Shown: positions 56,774 to 64,000 of the stretch, one piece after another
Position numbering within the stretch: position 1 is the stretch's first letter
Layout: every line of letters begins with the position of its first letter
From: Pseudoalteromonas neustonica
Lineage (GTDB): Bacteria > Pseudomonadota > Gammaproteobacteria > Enterobacterales > Alteromonadaceae
DNA: 64,000 bases
Direction: 5' to 3'
NCBI RefSeq assembly: GCF_001653135.1
Contig: NZ_BDDS01000019.1
Location: 1-64,000, forward strand
The notes under the pieces: model-generated
Databases searched by the model: none
Seen by the model: the letters and a program-made list of their open reading frames with translations, nothing else
Told to the model about the DNA's origin: nothing
Made by a program: the position numbers and the translations under genes

Positions 56774-57067
56774 TTATGAAAATTTCATATTATGCTTTTT
56801 CGCATAAACTAAGCATACGGGGATCTCAATAACTACATAGGTTAAAAAGGTAAACCAAAACCAGTTAACCTTGAATGCTAACCAACTAAATTCAATACCA
56901 GAATTATAATAAAGACTGCCGGCAATCATTAAGGTTATGCCCGTTGCAATTAAGTCTTGCATTGATACTTTTTTAAAGTCATTCCCAGCAAAGCGTGGAT
57001 AAATAAAACCATATCCTAGGCTGATGACCGTGACAGCTAAGATCAGTAAAGTGAGCTCAGGGGTCAT
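56774..57067 (-). CDS. Small inner-membrane protein
   Basis: A 97-residue protein with three hydrophobic segments (about 5-22, 38-55, 68-88) and a short charged C-terminus (AKKHNMKFS). I do not recognise it. It overlaps the end of the M48 peptidase gene by four bases (ATGA), so it is translationally coupled and part of the DUF898-M48 operon, probably with a supporting role at the membrane. Confidence 0.72.
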   Translation of the reverse strand: MTPELTLLILAVTVISLGYGFIYPRFAGNDFKKVSMQDLIATGITLMIAGSLYYNSGIEFSWLAFKVNWFWFTFLTYVVIEIPVCLVYAKKHNMKFS

Positions 57068-58101
57068 GGTTTATATTGCCTTGCATGCTCAATTCGTTCT
57101 TGGCTGCTTGGGTGGGTTGATAAATACTTCAACCAATTATCTTCAAGTTCAGCATGTTGTTCTTCTAAGCTTTGTTGTAATGCTTCAATAGCATCTGCAA
57201 AATCGTGATTGGAATAGCCCAATTTAACCAGCTTTTCAATTGCATAATTATCGGCTTCTCTTTCCATATCGCGTGAAAATGCTTGTTGCAAAAATGAAGA
57301 ACCAGAGCCAAGTACTACTTCTGTAATACCTTCCAAGTCACCAAAAATTACAGCCAAGACAACGGTACTTGCAACAGCTTGCGCAGATAGGCGCACACCA
57401 TGATGATGCTCAACATGGCCAATTTCATGTAATAAAATAGCGCGTAGTGCATCGGGTTTATCTGCCAGTAACGTAACGAGCTCATCAGTAACAACTACTC
57501 GGCCATGTGGTAGGGCAAATGCATTCGCTGCAAGATAATCAGATTGATAAAATGACAGCCTGAACTTTGTGTTGTCCAATTCGAGTGCTGTGAGCATTTG
57601 GGCCCATTTACTTTGTAAATCAGCTTGTTGATCTATTGAAAGTTGAGTTGGCTCTAGCGCTATTTTTTCAATCACAGCAAGGCTTTGCTCGCCCATACTT
57701 TCAACCACCGCAGGAGATGCTACATTAACGCTGTATACGGCAATTGCAGGGATCCCTCTATAGAGAATAAGCCAAAGCAATAAAGGTGCGACAACAACGC
57801 TGAGCAAAATAAGGAGTTTATTTTTCTCTAAACGCTCACTGATTGAATATACTTTATTGCCAAACGGCCAACGAAAATCCACATCATCAGGAATAAAGCG
57901 CCCGCCATTACAAAAACTAAGTTGTGCGGCTACCCCCGGGATCGGGCTTTCTAATATGCAATCTATGGTTGATGCGCTATGGATTAAGTCATTATTTTGA
58001 TTAAGCAGTTGCACTTGCTCATTATTGACTTGAGCCGTGCAATATTGATGCTGGCTGCTATTGGGGAAGTAATAGCAGCCTGTTACATGAAGTGCTTTCA
58101 T
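57064..58101 (-). CDS. M48 family membrane metallopeptidase
   Basis: A 345-residue zinc peptidase. An N-terminal cytosolic part with several Cys (about 1-90) precedes a membrane segment at about 94-115, then the peptidase domain with HEIGH at 225-229 and third ligand region SRDMEREADNYAIEKL near 275-290; the end repeats QERIEHARQ. Related to HtpX and BepA-like proteins, which degrade damaged membrane or envelope proteins. The chosen ATG at 58101 overlaps the previous stop as TGATG. It is coupled to the DUF898 gene upstream and the small membrane protein downstream. Confidence 0.88.
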   Translation of the reverse strand: MKALHVTGCYYFPNSSQHQYCTAQVNNEQVQLLNQNNDLIHSASTIDCILESPIPGVAAQLSFCNGGRFIPDDVDFRWPFGNKVYSISERLEKNKLLILLSVVVAPLLLWLILYRGIPAIAVYSVNVASPAVVESMGEQSLAVIEKIALEPTQLSIDQQADLQSKWAQMLTALELDNTKFRLSFYQSDYLAANAFALPHGRVVVTDELVTLLADKPDALRAILLHEIGHVEHHHGVRLSAQAVASTVVLAVIFGDLEGITEVVLGSGSSFLQQAFSRDMEREADNYAIEKLVKLGYSNHDFADAIEALQQSLEEQHAELEDNWLKYLSTHPSSQERIEHARQYKP

Positions 58102-59201
58102 CAAGTGAGTGAAATATCGATGTCAAACACATTTGCGGCTTCTTCAGCAAATGATGATTGCTGTTCTTGTACAGTATCCATAAGCGTAAGCGCGCCTGTA
58201 TAAATAGTGACCTCTGTGGCAGCGGCAAGTAAATGTGCTTTACGTATTTTTGTCCACGGGTAAGCAAGACCTAAAGTGAAAATAATTGCCACTGCATTAG
58301 TAAATAAAAGGAAACCGTAAGCTGCGGGTTTAAGGTCTGACTTGAAACTGGCTATGTCTTCAAACTCGCTACTATTCAAAATATGGTTACGAATAATAGA
58401 TTGATAAATTCCGCTAACTAACGTGAGCATCCCAATATACATTACAGCCATTAGCACAGGGAAAAGTAAAGTGGAAAAATTCAAGCTGTTGGTATCTAAA
58501 CCATTAAAACTCATCGCTACACCTGCAATCCCAGCGAAAATAGCAAAGCCAATTAAACCAGCAAAGGTAACACCGATGGTAATCAATGCAGCCATATAAT
58601 AAGTTTCGCCTTTAAGATTTACAGATAATGGTTTGCCACCATAGCTGATATTCTCATGTATGTATTGATCAATGCGCTTTAATGCATAAGGCATTAATAA
58701 GTACAGTGTGAATACACTTGCAATAGGGAGTAATACAAAGTTAATTAAGGCATCGCCGTAGTTACCAGAAAACGCAAAGCGTACATTACGATGGCGCGTC
58801 ATACGCATATTAAAGCGCAGGCCTTGATTGATTATCCATGGCATTAAAAACAAAAAACCGAGTGCAAATAATAACCCGATGACAGGCAAAAATTGTACGA
58901 CTAAGCTATAAATAATAAAAACTATTACTGCTAAAATACGGCCTTTGAGTATTTGCATAGGTGTTGCTAAATAATCAAAGCTATGGTTATCGACATGTGT
59001 GTTGCCATAAAAGTAACGATAAGTACGTACTTTTGCCCAAGCAGAGTAAATACCAAGGGTTAAAATACTTAACATAATATTAACGATCCAAATGCCAAAA
59101 AACTCTCCGGCTTTACCGTTAAATTGTATTTTTCCTTTGAAAAGAATGTTATCAGTTGATGGTGGTGTAGTCTGTATTGTGGGTTCCATATGAAATTCCA
59201 T
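58101..59201 (-). CDS. DUF898 (YjgN) family membrane protein
   Basis: A 366-residue inner-membrane protein with about seven hydrophobic segments. The family signature FFGIWIVNIMLSILTLGIYSAWAKVRTYRYFYGNT lies near the N-terminus, and a second copy of the same pattern (LGLAYPWTKIRKAHLLA) lies near the C-terminus, showing an internal repeat. The function is unknown. The start is the ATG at 59201 or one four codons later; both have GGAA-type sites. It begins the three-gene operon with the M48 peptidase. Confidence 0.88.
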   Translation of the reverse strand: MEFHMEPTIQTTPPSTDNILFKGKIQFNGKAGEFFGIWIVNIMLSILTLGIYSAWAKVRTYRYFYGNTHVDNHSFDYLATPMQILKGRILAVIVFIIYSLVVQFLPVIGLLFALGFLFLMPWIINQGLRFNMRMTRHRNVRFAFSGNYGDALINFVLLPIASVFTLYLLMPYALKRIDQYIHENISYGGKPLSVNLKGETYYMAALITIGVTFAGLIGFAIFAGIAGVAMSFNGLDTNSLNFSTLLFPVLMAVMYIGMLTLVSGIYQSIIRNHILNSSEFEDIASFKSDLKPAAYGFLLFTNAVAIIFTLGLAYPWTKIRKAHLLAAATEVTIYTGALTLMDTVQEQQSSFAEEAANVFDIDISLT

Positions 59202-59388
59202 TTTCCTAAATTAGACTGGAATTTACTAAATTCCGCCATATTAAGCAATAAAAAACACGACACAGTCATCCCATGTTCATATTAAATATAGATGTTTATA
59301 AAGGTGTTTTAATGTTTTTCTGTTTTTTTCAAGTTCAGGATTTAGGATTAAATCTGCTATACTCTGGCCATCATTTTATGGGGCAGCT

Positions 59389-60120
59389 ATGATTTCAAAA
59401 AACCAACTCAAGTTAATTCGTGCATTAGGTCAAAAAAAATACCGAAAGCAACATAATCAATACCTTGTACAGGGTGAAAAAAACGTACTTGAGTTATTGG
59501 CAAGTGGTTTAACAATGGTAGAGCTGTTTGCTACCCCCGCTTTTATTGAGCAGTATCAACAGCAAATTGGCTACGTAAAAGTAACGCCAGCCGATGAAGA
59601 AAGCCTCACTAAAGCCAGTACGCTAGTTTCAAATAATGCCGCAATTGCGATTGTTGAAATGCCACAGGTAAATGCCCCCAAAGCTGAGGGATTAATTTTA
59701 GCGTTGGACGGTGTGTCAGACCCCGGTAATTTAGGCACAATTATCCGCGTTGCTGACTGGTACGGTATTAAACATATAGTAACCAGTCTTGATAGCGCCG
59801 ATCCTTACAATCCAAAAACCATTAGCGCGACAATGGGTTCATTTGTACGTGTTGCTGTCAGCCAAGTTGATTTAGCTGATTATTTAGTTGCGCTTAACCT
59901 ACCTATTTATGGTGCTTTTTTAGAAGGTGAAAATTTGCACCATACTAAATTAGCCCAATCAGGCGTGTTATTGATGGGCAGTGAATCTCATGGTATTCGC
60001 ACTCAATGTGCAGCGTTGGTCACTAATAAAATAACTATTCCGGCATTTGGCGAGGCTGAATCGTTAAATGTAGCCATGGCAACGGGTATTATTTTAGATA
60101 ACTTTAAACGCCAAGCGTAA
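59389..60120 (+). CDS. SpoU/TrmH family RNA 2'-O-methyltransferase
   Basis: A 243-residue RNA ribose methyltransferase with a trefoil-knot SPOUT domain. The three motifs are visible: ALDGVSDPGNLGTIIRVADW (about 103-123), LLMGSESHGI (about 190-200), and ESLNVAMATGIIL (about 223-235). An N-terminal substrate-binding part (about 1-90) with KKYRKQHNQYLVQGEKNVLELL is typical of RlmB/TrmH relatives. The exact target site (rRNA or tRNA) cannot be read. It is monocistronic before smc. Confidence 0.9.
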   Translation: MISKNQLKLIRALGQKKYRKQHNQYLVQGEKNVLELLASGLTMVELFATPAFIEQYQQQIGYVKVTPADEESLTKASTLVSNNAAIAIVEMPQVNAPKAEGLILALDGVSDPGNLGTIIRVADWYGIKHIVTSLDSADPYNPKTISATMGSFVRVAVSQVDLADYLVALNLPIYGAFLEGENLHHTKLAQSGVLLMGSESHGIRTQCAALVTNKITIPAFGEAESLNVAMATGIILDNFKRQA

Positions 60121-60200
60121 CCTTTGTACTTACTTTTGCCGCCCATAACGGTTAAATTAAATACTGAAGCTATAACAATAAGAGTCGGTAAACCAACTAG

Positions 60201-63200
60201 ATGCGTTTGAGCACCATAAAATTAGCGGGCTTTAAATCCTTTGTAGAGCCGACTAAAATTCCATTTCCTGATCAAATGACCTGTGTCGTTGGCCCGAACG
60301 GTTGCGGTAAATCCAATGTGATTGATGCCGTGCGTTGGGTGCTTGGCGAAAGCTCGGCCAAAAATCTGCGTGGCGATGCCATGACGGATGTTATTTTTAA
60401 TGGCTCAACTAATCGTAAACCTATTTCGCAAGCATCAGTTGAACTGATTTTTGATAACACTCAAGGCCATTTACCTAATACCTTTGCTGATCGTAACCAA
60501 GTGGCAATTAAACGCTTAGTAACACGCGACGGGCAATCGTTGTATTTTCTCAATGGCAGTAAATGCCGTAAACGTGATATCACTGATATATTTTTAGGCA
60601 CAGGCCTTGGCCCGCGCAGTTACGCAATTATAGAGCAGGGCATGATCTCACGTTTAATCGAGAGTAAACCGGCTGATTTGCGCGTGTTTTTAGAAGAAGC
60701 TGCCGGCGTGTCTAAATACAAAGAGCGTCGGCGTGAAACGCAAACTCGTATTAAAAGTACCCGCGAAAACTTAGAACGTTTACTTGATGTACGAAAAGAG
60801 CTGCAAGCACAGGTTGATAAGCTGGCAGTGCAATCAGTTGAGGCCAAAAAATATCGCGAGTTAAAAACGCAAGAACGCACATTAAAAGGTCAACTTGCTG
60901 TTTTGAAATGGCAAAAATTGCATCAGCAACAAGTGACTAAAGCCGATAAAATGGCTAAATTGAATGAGCAAATTAGTTTTTTTAAAACGGCTCACTCAGG
61001 TCATGATGATGTATTGGCAACCCTTGAAAGCCAAGTCCAACTGCGTATTGAGCGCCTCAACGAAGCCCAACAAAAGCAGCATCAAATTCATACAACACTT
61101 ACACGTGTTGAGCAGCAACAAATAGGGTTAAAACAGCAACAGCAGGTTTTAAGCCAAAACCTGATCAAACAACAACAAATACAACTGCAAAGCCAGGAAT
61201 CACAGCGATATCAAAGCAGTCATGCGCAAGAGCTGGAAAACGTACTGCAAAGCGCGATTGAACACACGTTACTATGCACCGAGCAGGTGAACGAAGTGGC
61301 GTCGCAAGTTGCGCTGTTAGATAAGAATAAAGCGCAAAGTAGCAGTGCGTGGCAAAGTATTTATGAGCAATTTCAATCGATAAACACCGATCACAATAAT
61401 CAGCAAAATGTACTCACTCAACATATTCAAAGCCAGCAATATATAAAAAAGCAGCAAGATACCCTTAAAATCGAGTTGGTCGAGTTGAGCACCAACCCAG
61501 TTGAGCAACAAGTGGCGCAGCAACAGCAACTAATGCAGTCCCTTACGCAAGAGCTTGCCTCAAAACAAACGACGTTAAATAAAGTACACGTTAGTTTGCA
61601 GCAGGCTAAAGCCAGTTTAGCCGACAGCCAACAAAGACATGACGACATTACTCAGCAATTAAATGAGAATAAAGCCAAAGTAGTTGGCTTAAACTCAATG
61701 CTAGTTGGTGACGATGCGCAAAGTAAGCATAATATGCTTGCTCAGCTGTGTGTCAAAACAGGTTATGAGCATTTGATTGAGCATGCTTTGCAGGGGCTTG
61801 AACATTTAAATGTGACGAAGGATGCTCAAAGCAATGCCGTTTGGCCTATTTCGTTAGTCGCGCGCAAAGGCTCATTAGCTGCATTAATCGAAAGTGGTGT
61901 TTACCCTGAATTATTACACCGTATTGCTTATAAAAATAGTTTTACAGTAGATGATTTAATCGATGATTTTTGGTTAGCTGTTATAGATGCGCAAGGTAAT
62001 ATGTATGGCCGTAACTGGCACCAAAATACGAATAAGAATACTGATAATTCATTACTGATTAAACATAAGCAACTTGCTGACGCTCAGTTATTAGAATCAA
62101 AATTAACGGCTGATTTAATTAGTCACAGCGATGTATTAAACACGCAGCAACAAACATGCGATCAACTTTGCGCTCAAATGGAAGAGCTTAAAGGCGCAGT
62201 GCATCAGTTGGCACAGCAAATAGCCGCGGCGAGTACGCGTAGAGATATGCTAAAAGAACAACAATTGCATTTTAAAAATCAACAGCATAAGTTACAAGGA
62301 AAGTTGCAATTATTGGATGATGAATTTAGTTTTGTGGCAGGTAAAGTTACGTTACAAGAACAGCTTATAATTGATTTAACGAAGCAAAAGGCACTAATAA
62401 GTACAAGGCTTGAACAGGCAAAAATAGTTCAGCAGCAAAGTGATGAGCAATTTAAACACATTAACGCTGAACTTGAACGCTACAAAACTATTTCAAATCA
62501 AGCGACTTTGGCTGAGCAAAAAGCGCGCGGTGATTGTCAGCTCAGTGTTGCTAAATTACAGCATGCCATTACAGCCTGTGACACTGCGAGTGAAGCTGTA
62601 ACTGAATTAACAATACAATTAGAAGATTTGGTCATGCCATTAGAAGAGGCTGCAGAACAAATAGTATTGTTATTAAAGCAAAATCAGCAAGGTGAAATTG
62701 AACTTAAAAACTTGCAAATAGCATTAGGTGAGGCTAAAACAGCTTTAGCAGATAAACAAGTGATGCTCAAAGGTTCGCAAGAAGAACTTGTTATTTTACA
62801 AGATCAGTTGCAACAACATGCTCTGGAAGAGCAAAGCTTGTTAGTTAAAGCACAGCTGGCGTTAGAGCCGCTAGATGAGTTGCAGCAAAACCTGAAAGAT
62901 ATTTTGGCGCAATTACCAGAGCAGGCCAATGCAACAACGTATCAGGGACATTTAAATAAAGTTACACAAAGTTTAAGTGAATTAGGAGCCGTAAATTTAG
63001 CCGCGATTGATGAATTTGAACAAGCTCAGCAACGCAGTCAGTATTTAGAGCAGCAACTGGAAGATTTAACTAAAGCGTTATCAACCCTAGAGGGTGCCAT
63101 TGCAAAAATCGACCGAGAAACAAAAAATCGCTTTAAAACGACATTTGATCAGGTAAACCATGATTTTGGTGAGTTATTCCCTAAAGTATTTGGTGGAGGC

Positions 63201-63596
63201 AGTGCATATCTTGAATTAACCAGTGATGACTTACTAGAAAGTGGTGTTAGTATAATGGCACGACCACCAGGTAAGAAAAATTCAACAATTCACCTTTTAA
63301 GTGGTGGAGAAAAAGCGCTGACCGCATTATCATTAGTGTTTTCAATATTCAGGCTCAATCCAGCTCCTTTCTGTATGCTGGATGAAGTAGATGCACCACT
63401 TGATGATGCGAATGTTGGCAGGTTTTGCCGATTAGTGGAGGAAATGTCACAATCGGTGCAATTTATTTATATCAGTCATAACAAGATTGCCATGGAAATG
63501 GCGGGAAGGTTAACGGGTGTTACAATGGCAGAGCCAGGCGTATCGCGTATGGTTGCTGTTGATATCGAACAAGCAGTGCAAATGGCACATGCATAA
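60201..63596 (+). CDS. smc: Chromosome segregation protein SMC
   Basis: A 1131-residue SMC ATPase for chromosome compaction and segregation. The N-terminal Walker A GPNGCGKS is at 31-38, followed by long coiled-coil arms (Gln-rich, about 170-500 and 640-970) around a hinge near 500-620, and the C-terminal head with signature LSGGE (1033-1037) and Walker B FCMLDEVDAPLDD. The length is a little short for the family because of the coils. zipA follows 40 bases later, as in other gammaproteobacteria with smc-zipA-ligA. Confidence 0.96.
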   Translation: MRLSTIKLAGFKSFVEPTKIPFPDQMTCVVGPNGCGKSNVIDAVRWVLGESSAKNLRGDAMTDVIFNGSTNRKPISQASVELIFDNTQGHLPNTFADRNQVAIKRLVTRDGQSLYFLNGSKCRKRDITDIFLGTGLGPRSYAIIEQGMISRLIESKPADLRVFLEEAAGVSKYKERRRETQTRIKSTRENLERLLDVRKELQAQVDKLAVQSVEAKKYRELKTQERTLKGQLAVLKWQKLHQQQVTKADKMAKLNEQISFFKTAHSGHDDVLATLESQVQLRIERLNEAQQKQHQIHTTLTRVEQQQIGLKQQQQVLSQNLIKQQQIQLQSQESQRYQSSHAQELENVLQSAIEHTLLCTEQVNEVASQVALLDKNKAQSSSAWQSIYEQFQSINTDHNNQQNVLTQHIQSQQYIKKQQDTLKIELVELSTNPVEQQVAQQQQLMQSLTQELASKQTTLNKVHVSLQQAKASLADSQQRHDDITQQLNENKAKVVGLNSMLVGDDAQSKHNMLAQLCVKTGYEHLIEHALQGLEHLNVTKDAQSNAVWPISLVARKGSLAALIESGVYPELLHRIAYKNSFTVDDLIDDFWLAVIDAQGNMYGRNWHQNTNKNTDNSLLIKHKQLADAQLLESKLTADLISHSDVLNTQQQTCDQLCAQMEELKGAVHQLAQQIAAASTRRDMLKEQQLHFKNQQHKLQGKLQLLDDEFSFVAGKVTLQEQLIIDLTKQKALISTRLEQAKIVQQQSDEQFKHINAELERYKTISNQATLAEQKARGDCQLSVAKLQHAITACDTASEAVTELTIQLEDLVMPLEEAAEQIVLLLKQNQQGEIELKNLQIALGEAKTALADKQVMLKGSQEELVILQDQLQQHALEEQSLLVKAQLALEPLDELQQNLKDILAQLPEQANATTYQGHLNKVTQSLSELGAVNLAAIDEFEQAQQRSQYLEQQLEDLTKALSTLEGAIAKIDRETKNRFKTTFDQVNHDFGELFPKVFGGGSAYLELTSDDLLESGVSIMARPPGKKNSTIHLLSGGEKALTALSLVFSIFRLNPAPFCMLDEVDAPLDDANVGRFCRLVEEMSQSVQFIYISHNKIAMEMAGRLTGVTMAEPGVSRMVAVDIEQAVQMAHA

Positions 63597-63635
63597 TTAT
63601 TAATAGTTAAGTAGATAAATAATAAAGGTGAGGGG

Positions 63636-64000
63636 ATGGCCGAAGAATTAAGATGGGTTTTAATCATTATCAGTGTAGTTGTCATTGGTGGATTATTAAT
63701 ACATGGCCTGTGGTCAGTTCGTAAAAAAGATGCACCTATTGCAACAAATGAGCGGGTTGAACCTACTGAGCAGCCCCCAGTGCAACGCCAACCAATATCA
63801 GAACCAATAGCAACACATACCTCGCAGCGTGATGAGCCGCAGTTTGGTGATCTTAGTTTTAGTGCATCAGATGAGCAGCCTAAACTAGATGAGGTAGTTG
63901 AAGATACGGTTACTGAGCAAACAAAAGCGCAGGAAGACACTAATAGCGAAGAATGTAAAAAAACAGATGAAGCGCCAGCAGCAGAAGACTTTATTATTGT
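63636..64000 (+). CDS. zipA: Cell division protein ZipA (partial, cut by the window end)
   Basis: Inner-membrane anchor that tethers FtsZ at the septum. The visible 121 residues comprise the N-terminal membrane helix (LRWVLIIISVVVIGGLLIHGLW) and the start of a Pro/Gln/Glu-rich linker (PTEQPPVQRQP), with the FtsZ-binding domain lying past the end of the window. GGTGAGGGG directly precedes the ATG at 63636. The position after smc supports the identification. Confidence 0.93.
   Translation, partial: MAEELRWVLIIISVVVIGGLLIHGLWSVRKKDAPIATNERVEPTEQPPVQRQPISEPIATHTSQRDEPQFGDLSFSASDEQPKLDEVVEDTVTEQTKAQEDTNSEECKKTDEAPAAEDFII

Overview
The window reads as chromosomal DNA of a marine gammaproteobacterium of the Alteromonadales, most likely Pseudoalteromonas or a close relative. 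The support is gene order plus protein style, not a database search: AT-rich DNA, a large TonB-dependent receptor, many small lipoproteins, a tricorn-type S41 peptidase, SMC (not MukB) upstream of zipA, and housekeeping clusters in the order known from E. coli and relatives (lnt-corC-ybeY-phoH-miaB with divergent ubiF and a Met/Leu/Gln tRNA array; ychF-pth-rplY-prs-ispE-lolB with divergent hemA-prfA-prmC-sirB2-sirB1-kdsA; gcvA-ygdD-rlmM; speA-speB).

Layout. 1-7.8 kb: an accessory locus on the minus strand, in which a TonB-dependent receptor lies between two paralogous lipoproteins that carry discoidin-like, PKD-like and basic-secretory-protein (BSP) metallopeptidase domains. The locus is bracketed by two copies of a 46-bp direct repeat, and a shared 12-bp operator-like motif lies upstream of two of the genes. 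7.8-21 kb: small membrane protein, AraC regulator with a beta-lactamase-fold serine hydrolase, CIA30 protein, tricorn-like peptidase, an oxidoreductase fragment cut off by a partial miniature transposable element, a three-lipoprotein operon, an enoyl-CoA hydratase/isomerase and an orphan secreted protein. 21-31 kb: lnt, corC, ybeY, phoH, miaB, then ubiF, a GGDEF-EAL protein and a ten-gene tRNA array made of Leu-Gln repeats and two Met genes with one recognisable promoter. 31-48 kb: translation, nucleotide, heme, isoprenoid and KDO genes, with an HD-GYP response regulator and a DUF819 membrane protein interpolated in the conserved series, then gcvA-hydrolase-ygdD-rlmM. 48-64 kb: YkgJ-like protein, cysZ, a small sulfotransferase, an orphan 466-residue protein, a GNAT acetyltransferase, a complete 258-bp miniature inverted-repeat element, speA-speB, a DUF898/M48/membrane-protein operon, an rRNA/tRNA methyltransferase, smc and the start of zipA.

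How genes work together. The first locus looks like a degrade-and-import unit: surface lipoprotein metallopeptidases paired with an outer-membrane transporter. The lnt cluster matures lipoproteins, of which this window encodes at least six. speA and speB together convert arginine to putrescine. hemA, prfA and prmC link heme synthesis, translation termination and release-factor methylation; sirB2, sirB1 and kdsA follow as in relatives. The most unusual items are the BSP-receptor-BSP locus, the amplified Leu-Gln tRNA array, the three-lipoprotein operon, the DUF898-M48 operon and the miniature element present in one full and one partial copy.
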